A stretch of 11,261 nt of DNA. Origin: Alphaproteobacteria bacterium. GTDB lineage: Bacteria > Pseudomonadota > Alphaproteobacteria > Rickettsiales > UBA8987. The notes under the pieces were generated by a model. It saw only the letters and a program-made list of their open reading frames with translations, made no database searches and was not told where the DNA came from. Position numbers and translations under genes: made by a program. Positions 5,884-11,261 of the stretch are shown piece by piece (position 1 is the first letter of the stretch; each line of letters begins with the position of its first letter). The DNA is taken from NCBI GenBank assembly GCA_023269645.1, contig JAHFPR010000046.1, positions 1 through 11,261 on the forward strand, in the 5' to 3' direction.

Positions 5884-6178
5884 GAAACGTCCTGATCCCT
5901 ATTTAATTGACGATGAAAATCCGGAATGGACGGAAGAAATGTTCCGGCAGGCGCGTCCGGCGCGGGAAGTGCTTGTAGAAGATTTCGGCGAGGAAGGCGC
6001 ACGGGCGTTGATGGAAAAACGTATCGGTCGCCCGGTGGCGGACGATCCCAAGCAGCAGGTGACGCTCCGGCTGGACAGCGAAGTGCTGGAGGCTTTCCGC
6101 GTCACCGGCAAAGGCTGGCAAACGCGCCTTAACGCCGCCTTGCGCGAGTGGGTGCGGGAACATCGTCCTGTAGCCTAA
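5876..6178 (+). CDS. brnA: BrnA family antitoxin (ribbon-helix-helix)
   Basis: A 100-residue protein. The N-terminal half has the typical DPYLIDDENPEWTEEMFRQARPA stretch that contacts BrnT. The C-terminal half is a ribbon-helix-helix DNA-binding domain: strand KQQVTLRLD (59-67), then helices over about 68-93 with the hallmark GKGWQTRLNAALREWV. It neutralises BrnT and, by family knowledge, represses the brnTA promoter. A GTG at 5861 is in frame, but the ATG at 5876 is chosen because it has GAGAGA 7 nt upstream and gives the common 8-nt overlap with brnT. The stop overlaps the convergent folB stop by a few bases. Confidence 0.9.
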   Translation: MNKKRPDPYLIDDENPEWTEEMFRQARPAREVLVEDFGEEGARALMEKRIGRPVADDPKQQVTLRLDSEVLEAFRVTGKGWQTRLNAALREWVREHRPVA

Positions 6179-6531
6179 CAGACTTTTTCCCCCCGCAGCG
6201 TCAGCGATACGTTATCGCACAGATGCGCCATGATTTCCGGTTTGGCGACGGTCACTTCCGCCCATTGCACCATTGGATGATCCATCACGAGGGAAAGCAC
6301 GTAGCGCGTCATGTTTTCGAGCAGGTTGAAGCGCGCACCCTCCACCTTCGCCACGATTTTCTCGATCAGCTTTTCGTAGCTCATGGTATCCTTGATTGCG
6401 TCCGACGTGAAGGCATTTTCCGGGTTATATTCCAGCCGGATGCTTACCAGCAGAGGCTGGGTTTTCTTGTGCTCCCAGTCGTAAATTCCGATAAATGCCT
6501 GGGTGCGTATGTTCTCGATGTGCATCAGCAT
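6175..6531 (-). CDS. folB: dihydroneopterin aldolase FolB
   Basis: A 118-residue cytoplasmic enzyme of folate synthesis that cleaves 7,8-dihydroneopterin to 6-hydroxymethyl-dihydropterin and glycolaldehyde. It shows FIGIYDWE (E20), SYEKLIEKIVAKVEGARFNLLE (E72) and VTVAKPEI with the catalytic lysine K97; these correspond to E22, E74 and K98 of the E. coli enzyme. The ATG at 6531 gives the standard N-terminus (MLMHIENIRTQAFIGIYDWE). Longer in-frame starts at 6570 and 6624 would add residues with no family counterpart, and 6624 lies in the IS remnant. An ATG at 6525 is also possible. It is convergent with brnA, and no other folate gene is adjacent. No clear promoter was seen upstream; the IS remnant may supply or have replaced it. 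Confidence 0.92.
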   Translation of the reverse strand: MLMHIENIRTQAFIGIYDWEHKKTQPLLVSIRLEYNPENAFTSDAIKDTMSYEKLIEKIVAKVEGARFNLLENMTRYVLSLVMDHPMVQWAEVTVAKPEIMAHLCDNVSLTLRGEKVC

Positions 6532-6628
6532 GGTGCGCGCCTGGATGTTATGTCTCAATAGGTTGTTCATATGATTGCCGAAAGGTATGTTGGTTTTGTG
6601 GAAACAATCAACCTGCAGGAGCAACCAT

Positions 6629-6771
6629 ATGAACGTGCATCAGAATGCCCGAACGATGCCGTATTTGCGAGCGTTTTTATCCAGCGTCTTGAGGCGGGAG
6701 CCTTGCCTGCGGAAGTTGCCGCATCCTGCGGGGTGAGCTGCTGCACGGTGTATGGTAATTTAACTTTATAA
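6629..6771 (+). pseudogene. N-terminal remnant of an IS481-family transposase, frameshifted and truncated
   Basis: The ATG at 6629 has AGGAG 7 nt upstream and starts MNVHQNARTMPYLRAF, which resembles the beginning of many IS481-type transposases (MN.H.NAR..P..R). At the T-run 6674-6678 the frame is lost. The matching continuation lies in the -1 frame: FIQRLEAGALPAEVAASCGV and then S-CCTVYGNL, which fits the helix-turn-helix of the same family (E.G..VAEVAA..GVS..TVYKWL). Adding one T would join the two frames. After the helix-turn-helix the homology stops at about 6757 and a TAA follows at 6769-6771; the DDE catalytic domain is absent. The left end may include TGTTGGTTTTGTGG starting at 6588, but no terminal repeat was proven. 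Confidence 0.62.
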
Positions 6772-6789
6772 TTATACTTCACCATCGCT

Positions 6790-6899
6790 GTCATGCCAGC
6801 GATGCGTGTCTGCGCCACAGAAGGCTTTTCGCATCGCAGACGCGACACTGCGGGATTCCAGCCGGAGTTTACCCCGGAGCAGGCCGGGGCTGGTATAAC
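6790..6899. repeat. degenerate palindromic repeat between folB and ppdK
   Basis: The stretch starts GTCATGCCAGC and ends GCTGGTATAAC, so its ends are imperfect inverted repeats. Inside are TGTCTGCG (6807-6814) facing CGCAGACGC (6835-6843), and a strong stem CCCCGG (6872-6877) with CCGGGG (6884-6889). On the minus strand it shares an ordered core (CGCGTCTGCG, then an A-rich GAAAA-GC stretch, then CGCAGAC) with the element at the right end of the window. It lies just beyond the ppdK stop and could also terminate ppdK transcription. The remaining gap (6772-6789 and 6900-6950) shows nothing else. Confidence 0.6.
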
Positions 6900-6950
6900 A
6901 CGGAAACAGCCGCTTCTAAAAATATGTCAGGTTCTAAGATACTACAAAAT

Positions 6951-9659
6951 TTACGCCCGCTTTTTCGTCCCGGATTGCGGTTTGACTTCCGCAAGTTTCG
7001 CGCGCGATTCAAGCGCAGCTTGAGCGGCGGCAAGGCGTGCGATTGGCACACGATAGGGCGAGCAGGATACGTAATTCAGCCCCGTTTTCTGGCAGAACTT
7101 GATGGAGGCCGGATTGCCACCATGTTCGCCGCAGATGCCGAGCTTGATGTCTGGCCGCGTTTTCCGCCCGCGCTCTACCGCAATCTGGATGAGTTCGCCC
7201 ACCCCTTCCTGATCCAGCGTTGCAAACGGGTCTTTTTCCAGAATCCCCTGGCTGATATAATCGTTCAGGAAATTGCCCGCGTCATCGCGGGAAAGCCCCA
7301 GCGTGGTCTGCGTCAGATCGTTCGTACCGAAGCTGAAGAATTGCGCGTATTCCGCAATATCCCCCGCCCGCAGTGCCGCGCGCGGAAGCTCGATCATCGT
7401 GCCCGTGAGGTAGGCGATTTTCGCGCCCTTTTCCTTGAATACGGCGGTGGCGGTTTCATCTACCAACCCCTTGAGTATTTTCAGTTCTATCGGGTTCATG
7501 ATGAGCGGTATCATGATTTCCGGCAGCACTTTTATGCCTTCCGCCGCCACCTCGATGGCCGCCTCGAAAATCGCGCGCGCCTGCATGGCGTAAATCTCCG
7601 GATAGGAAATCCCCAGGCGACAACCGCGATGGCCGAGCATCGGGTTTTCCTCCTTAAGCTGCACCGCGCGACGCTTCACCGCCTCGATGGAAACGCCTGC
7701 GCCTTTCGCCACGCTTTCCATATCCGCTTCCGTATGCGGCAGGAACTCGTGCAGCGGCGGGTCGAGCAGGCGGATGGTCACCGGCAGCCCGTCCATAATG
7801 CGGAAAATCTCCGCGAAATCCTTGCGCTGGAACGGCAGCAGCTTGTTGATGGCTTTCTCGCGGGCGGGCCTGGCTTCTGCCACGATCATCTCGCGCACGG
7901 CGGTGATGCGCTCGGCATCGAAGAACATATGCTCGGTGCGGCACAGGCCGATACCCTCCGCCCCGAAATCCCGCGCGGTGCGCGCATCCAGCGGCGTTTC
8001 AGCGTTGGTGCGGATTTTCAGGGTGCGCACTTCGTCCGCCCATTGCATCAACTCCCCGAAATCGCCGGAAAGCTCCGGCTTGATAGTCGGAACCTGCCCC
8101 AGGATCACCTCACCCGTGGAGCCGTTGATGGTGATGGCATCGCCCGCCTTGATGGTTTTTCCGCCCGCCGTGAACTGGCGCGTTTTGTAATCAATGGCCA
8201 CACCGCCCGCACCGGAAACGCAGGCGCGCCCCATCCCGCGCGCGACCACCGCTGCGTGGCTGGTCATCCCGCCGCGCGCTGTGAGAATCCCCCGTGCCGC
8301 GTGCATCCCGTGAATATCCTCCGGGCTGGTTTCGATGCGCACAAGAATCACCGATTCCCCCGCCGTGCCTTCCGCTTCCGCTTCATCCGCCGAGAACACC
8401 ACCTTGCCGGAAGCTGCGCCTGGCGAGGCGGGAAGCCCTTTTGTCAGCACATCTTTTTTCGCTTTGGGGTCGAGCATGGGGTGGAGCAGTTGATCCAGTG
8501 CTTCCGGCTCGATGCGCTGGAGGGCTTCCTCTTTCGTAATCAGCCCTTCGCGCACCATGTCCACGGCGATTTTCAGCGCGGCGTGGCCGGTGCGCTTGCC
8601 GTTGCGCGTTTGCAGCAGCCACAATTTTCCGCCCTGCACGGTGAACTCAATATCCTGCATATCGCGGTAGTGCTTTTCGAGGTTTTTGAACGCCTCCACC
8701 AACTGCCCGTACACACCAGGCATCACCTCTTCCATTGCCGGAAGGGTGGCGTGCTGCTTCTTTTTGCCTGCAATGGTGATCTGTTGCGGCGTGCGGATGC
8801 CCGCCACCACGTCCTCACCCTGCGCATTCACCAGATATTCGCCATAGTAAGTATTTTCGCCGGTGGAGGGGTCACGGGTAAACGCAACTCCCGTCGCGCA
8901 GTCCTCGCCCATATTGCCGAACACCATCGCCTGCACGCTGACGGCGGTTCCCCACGATGCCGGGATGTCGTACATCCGGCGATAGGTGACCGCGCGCTCG
9001 TTCATCCAGCTATCGAACACCGCGCCGATCGCGCCCCAGAGCTGTTCCTGCACATCCTGCGGGAAGGGCTTGCCTAGTGCTTCCTGCACTTTCGCCTTGT
9101 ATTCCTTCACCAGCGTTTCGAGATCAGCAGCGGTGAGTGCCGTATCCAGCTCCACCCCGCGATCCTGTTTTTTCAGCTCCAGCAATTCCTCGAAATGGTA
9201 GTGATCCACCCCCAGCACCACGTCGCTGTACATCTGGATAAAGCGGCGGTAGCTATCCCACGCAAAACGTGCGTTGCCGCTCTTTTTAATCAGACCCTGG
9301 ATGGTTTTATCGTTGAGGCCGAGGTTCAGCACCGTATCCATCATCCCCGGCATGGAGGCGCGCGCGCCGGAACGCACGGAAACCAGCAGCGGATTGGTGT
9401 CATCCCCGAATTTCGTGCCCACAACGGCTTCAATGTGGGCAACCGCCTTCGCAACCTGCGCTTTCAGTTCGGCGGGATAGGCTTTGCCGTTATCGTAATA
9501 AGCGGTGCAGACTTCCGTGGTGATGGTGAAACCGGGGGGAACGGGCAGCCCATGCAGGCTCATTTCCGCGAGGTTCGCGCCCTTGCCGCCCAGAAGATTG
9601 CGCATTCCGGCATTGCCTTCCGCAGCACCGTCACCGAATGTATAGACCCATTGTGGCAT
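6951..9659 (-). CDS. ppdK: pyruvate, phosphate dikinase
   Basis: A 902-residue cytoplasmic enzyme that interconverts pyruvate + ATP + Pi and phosphoenolpyruvate + AMP + PPi. All three regions are present: an N-terminal ATP-grasp nucleotide domain (about 1-345, with NLLGGKGANLAEM and VSVRSGARASMPGMMDT), a swivelling phosphohistidine domain (about 385-515, with RGGMTSHAAVVARGMG, catalytic H468 and the T466 position that regulatory kinases of the PDRP type modify), and a C-terminal PEP/pyruvate barrel (about 530-880, with GLCRTEHMFF, FSFGTNDLTQ and GICGEHGGNP, C843). The length is normal and no frameshift is seen. It probably has its own promoter in the 100-bp gap after the upstream unknown gene. 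In this context it may serve gluconeogenic or PPi-linked glycolytic flux; the direction cannot be read from sequence. No PDRP gene is adjacent. Confidence 0.97.
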   Translation of the reverse strand: MPQWVYTFGDGAAEGNAGMRNLLGGKGANLAEMSLHGLPVPPGFTITTEVCTAYYDNGKAYPAELKAQVAKAVAHIEAVVGTKFGDDTNPLLVSVRSGARASMPGMMDTVLNLGLNDKTIQGLIKKSGNARFAWDSYRRFIQMYSDVVLGVDHYHFEELLELKKQDRGVELDTALTAADLETLVKEYKAKVQEALGKPFPQDVQEQLWGAIGAVFDSWMNERAVTYRRMYDIPASWGTAVSVQAMVFGNMGEDCATGVAFTRDPSTGENTYYGEYLVNAQGEDVVAGIRTPQQITIAGKKKQHATLPAMEEVMPGVYGQLVEAFKNLEKHYRDMQDIEFTVQGGKLWLLQTRNGKRTGHAALKIAVDMVREGLITKEEALQRIEPEALDQLLHPMLDPKAKKDVLTKGLPASPGAASGKVVFSADEAEAEGTAGESVILVRIETSPEDIHGMHAARGILTARGGMTSHAAVVARGMGRACVSGAGGVAIDYKTRQFTAGGKTIKAGDAITINGSTGEVILGQVPTIKPELSGDFGELMQWADEVRTLKIRTNAETPLDARTARDFGAEGIGLCRTEHMFFDAERITAVREMIVAEARPAREKAINKLLPFQRKDFAEIFRIMDGLPVTIRLLDPPLHEFLPHTEADMESVAKGAGVSIEAVKRRAVQLKEENPMLGHRGCRLGISYPEIYAMQARAIFEAAIEVAAEGIKVLPEIMIPLIMNPIELKILKGLVDETATAVFKEKGAKIAYLTGTMIELPRAALRAGDIAEYAQFFSFGTNDLTQTTLGLSRDDAGNFLNDYISQGILEKDPFATLDQEGVGELIQIAVERGRKTRPDIKLGICGEHGGNPASIKFCQKTGLNYVSCSPYRVPIARLAAAQAALESRAKLAEVKPQSGTKKRA

Positions 9660-9663
9660 AATA

Positions 9664-9686
9664 AGAGTTGCGTGGTTAGAGTTGCG
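9664..9686. repeat. tandem 9-bp repeats in the ppdK leader
   Basis: AGAGTTGCG occurs at 9664-9672 and 9678-9686, a 14-bp period, in the predicted untranslated leader of ppdK (read there as CGCAACTCT). The role is unknown; it could be a site for a regulator or part of an RNA structure, or arise by chance duplication. Confidence 0.6.
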
Positions 9687-9695
9687 AGGGCGCGC

Positions 9696-9724
9696 ACTCT
9701 AGCCGTTTACGCCTGAAATTGCAA
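9696..9724 (-). promoter_or_regulatory. ppdK: likely ppdK promoter
   Basis: On the minus strand TTGCAA (9724-9719) is followed after 17 bp by TAGAGT (9701-9696), each matching 4 of 6 consensus bases. Transcription would start near 9689, giving a leader of about 30 nt. No strong terminator lies between the upstream gene stop (9760) and this site, so read-through from upstream is also possible. Confidence 0.5.
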
Positions 9725-9759
9725 GGGATTTTTCGTTTAGCCCCTCCGGCAGTCTTTGT

Positions 9760-10932
9760 TTAACCACGGCTTCTCCCGCCGCCGGGCTTGCCGCCATCCG
9801 TCGGCCCCCGGCCTTTGCCGGTATCTTCCGCAAGTATTTGCGCCCAGGCCGCACGTTCCGCATCCTCTCCGCTGGCCGGGGCGGAGGCGTGAGAACCTCG
9901 TGAAGCACCGGGAAGGGCGGGGCGGCCAGCGGGCGGAAGTGCCTTCGCGGCATATCCGCCCCCGCCGCCGTGGGTAACAATGCCACGAATCGCGCTCGAC
10001 ATGGGGATAGTCTTATCTTCCCATGTTTTACGCAGATTATTTCTGTGTCCTTCCCAGCCTGGCCCCGTCGGGTCGGGATCTTTGTATCGCTCCGCTTCAT
10101 ACAATTTTGAAATCACTTCCCATGCCCTGCCTTTAGGAAGTTGTAATTGGCTGCTGTATTTTCTATGGAGCGCATTCCGTTCATCTTCCATGCCCCGCAC
10201 GGTATTTTCCCATTGCTGGTAGATGTTATACGTATGGCCATAGTTACTGCTGGCTACGCTATCCATTGATTCGCGCAGGCTGAGGCCACGATCCACGGCG
10301 CGCAGGGCAACCAGATCGAGGAGTGTATCGCGGTGATAATCCGCGCGGCGTGTCTGGAACCTGCCGCCGGCGGAGGTATTCGAGCCGATGCTCATCGTCA
10401 GGCTATCAACAAAATCCTTAAACGCATCTTCAAAATCTTCATTGTAAGGCTGCCCGTGCCGCATCGCGCCGCTGAGGCGGATATGTATCGCCAGAATATC
10501 CGCCTTCTGATAGCAGAATTCTGTATCAGGCATCCGGTTGGTTGCCACGGCGTGTGGCTGATCCGGCAGTGGAGCAAGCCTTTCCAGGCTTTCCTGCAGG
10601 GCGCGGTCAATGGCCTCAGGGTTCGCCCCCCGCGAAAGCGCGTTGATTCTTGCCGCCTCGATAATGGCGATGGCGGTATTATTTTCCCCTGTAGCGGTCG
10701 CATATGTGGCAACGACCATCCCGTTCGCCGCTTCCACAGCCGCGCCCGCAGTATCCTGATCTATGCGCAGCAGCGACCGGCGGATGAAACCATCGAGTTC
10801 ATGGATAACCGCCTGACGATCCGGACGATGCTTGGCGCGCCCGGCAGGCTTAACACCTTCGACCTGCCAGACTATGCCGCCAATCCTGCGTGCCAGTTCA
10901 TACATATTGGTTTTGGTAAGATCTTCAACCAT
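9760..10932 (-). CDS. hypothetical protein, 390 residues, unknown function
   Basis: Not recognised. The chain has no signal peptide or membrane segment, so it is probably cytoplasmic or secreted by a signal-free route. Residues ~1-300 are mixed charged and appear mostly helical, for example NTAIAIIEAARINALSRG, AIDRALQESLERL and DTLLDLVALRAVDRGLSL. The region of about 260-310 is aromatic and basic (SKLYEAERY, GWEGHRNNLRKTWED). The tail from about 321 is Gly/Pro/Ala/Ser-rich (HGGGGGY ... GKPGGGRSRG), with one ordered-looking helix, EDAERAAWAQILAED (about 356-370). The ATG at 10932 is chosen (AGAG upstream at about 10 nt); an in-frame GTG at 10959 would add nine residues. An extended -10 promoter lies upstream and ppdK lies 100 bp downstream on the same strand. 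Confidence 0.65.
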   Translation of the reverse strand: MVEDLTKTNMYELARRIGGIVWQVEGVKPAGRAKHRPDRQAVIHELDGFIRRSLLRIDQDTAGAAVEAANGMVVATYATATGENNTAIAIIEAARINALSRGANPEAIDRALQESLERLAPLPDQPHAVATNRMPDTEFCYQKADILAIHIRLSGAMRHGQPYNEDFEDAFKDFVDSLTMSIGSNTSAGGRFQTRRADYHRDTLLDLVALRAVDRGLSLRESMDSVASSNYGHTYNIYQQWENTVRGMEDERNALHRKYSSQLQLPKGRAWEVISKLYEAERYKDPDPTGPGWEGHRNNLRKTWEDKTIPMSSAIRGIVTHGGGGGYAAKALPPAGRPALPGASRGSHASAPASGEDAERAAWAQILAEDTGKGRGPTDGGKPGGGRSRG

Positions 10933-10991
10933 GCATCGTTCTCTGTGCGCCTTATACACCTGTTGCAGGCGTATTTCCGCCTTATCATGCC

Positions 10992-11000
10992 ATTATAACA
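10992..11000 (-). promoter_or_regulatory. extended -10 promoter for the 390-residue protein gene
   Basis: The minus strand reads TGT-TATAAT, a perfect -10 with the TGn extension and no good -35. The predicted start is near 10985, about 53 nt before the ATG at 10932. Confidence 0.5.
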
Positions 11001-11072
11001 TGAAAAGGTTAACAATAGGTAAAGCAACCCCAAAAATCGTAATTATCCCCTTGAAGCACGTAAGGCAGTCAT

Positions 11073-11109
11073 TTCCCGACTTTTTGCGTGAGCAAAAAGT
11101 ATAGGGGAA
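11073..11109. other. strong hairpin beside the inverted-repeat element
   Basis: ACTTTTTGC (11079-11087) and GCAAAAAGT (11092-11100) form a perfect 9-bp stem with loop GTGA. The outer arms TTCCC (11073-11077) and GGGAA (11105-11109) can extend it across a small internal bulge. No clear T-tract follows on either strand, so a simple intrinsic terminator is uncertain. Nothing else was found in 11001-11072. Confidence 0.65.
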
Positions 11110-11120
11110 TCCATGAGGTC

Positions 11121-11261
11121 TTTGCATAACTCCCTTTTTTGTCATACCAGCAAAAGCTGGTATCCAGCTGAAGCCGCGTCTGCGGCGGAAAAAGCACTTT
11201 CCAGCGTCGCAGACGCTCCGCGCTGGATTCCAGCTTTCGCTGGAATGACGAGTTATGCAAA
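11121..11261. repeat. 141-bp inverted-repeat element (MITE or REP-like), possibly continuing past the window
   Basis: TTTGCATAACTC (11121-11132) is the exact reverse complement of the last 12 bases (11250-11261). Next in, 11141-11168 and 11222-11249 are inverted copies over 28 bp with three mismatches; each contains its own small hairpin (CCAGC-AAAA-GCTGG and CCAGC-TTTC-GCTGG). Further in, GCGTCTGCG (11176-11184) faces CGCAGACGC (11208-11216). The left arm carries an extra 8 nt, CCTTTTTT (11133-11140). The whole can fold into one long hairpin. It encodes no protein. Confidence 0.8.

Noticed and set aside
6567..6848. A minus-strand 93-codon frame over the IS remnant and repeat
   Set aside because: It mixes unrelated pieces (remnant plus palindromic repeat) and has no family resemblance; the plus strand explains the region better.
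6924..9077. A 717-codon plus-strand open frame antisense to ppdK
   Set aside because: It lies wholly opposite a clear, complete ppdK. Its product is rich in Arg, His and Gly with no recognisable domain, as expected for a shadow frame of a GC-rich gene.
9699..10100. A 133-codon minus-strand frame overlapping the end of the 390-residue gene
   Set aside because: It is a Pro/Arg-rich out-of-frame reading of the GC-rich tail, and no sign was found that the main frame shifts there.
11069..11260. A 63-codon minus-strand frame through the right-end repeat
   Set aside because: Its sequence is only the translation of the hairpin and palindromic element; repeats like this often give spurious short proteins.

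Overview
The window looks like a chromosomal segment of a moderately GC-rich alphaproteobacterium. This placement is an inference from the flavour of the BrnT/BrnA, PPDK, ThiG and type II dehydroquinase proteins and from 'CCAGC...GCTGG' palindromic repeats; nothing here fixes the genus. Most of it is housekeeping metabolism, with small accessory pieces between: a toxin-antitoxin pair, an insertion-sequence remnant and two palindromic repeats. No rRNA, tRNA, CRISPR array or prophage is visible.

Left block (1-2585). A minus-strand operon reads thiS - thiG - membrane glycosyltransferase, with 1-nt and 8-nt junctions. Its 3' end runs into what may be the first codons of another gene at the left edge. 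ThiS carries the sulfur and ThiG builds the thiamine thiazole ring; the glycosyltransferase is a GT-C enzyme like ArnT/PMT. A 112-bp region at 2474-2585 separates this operon from rightward genes.

Second block (2586-4099). A plus-strand pair is translationally coupled by a GTGA overlap: a type II 3-dehydroquinase with an unusual N-terminal extension of about 110 residues, then a cytosolic glycerophosphodiester phosphodiesterase.

Third block (4101-5551). Two divergent genes encode unrecognised lipoproteins. Between them lies a precise dyad: an 11-bp inverted repeat carries identical TTGAGA -35 hexamers on both strands, each 17 bp from a good -10. The two promoters overlap face to face and probably exclude each other.

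Fourth block (5552-6950). A brnT-brnA type II toxin-antitoxin pair lies downstream of an inverted repeat that is probably its operator. It ends convergently with folB (dihydroneopterin aldolase). Upstream of folB is a frameshifted, truncated IS481-family transposase start, then a degenerate palindromic repeat.

Right block (6951-11261). On the minus strand an unrecognised 390-residue protein gene is followed by ppdK (pyruvate phosphate dikinase), which has its own likely promoter. The far right is non-coding: an extended -10 promoter, a hairpin, and a 141-bp inverted-repeat element whose perfect 12-bp terminal repeat ends exactly at the window edge.

The observations most worth following are the symmetric divergent promoter, the dehydroquinase N-terminal domain, the brn operator and the inverted-repeat element. 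No complete new defence or biosynthetic system was recognised.
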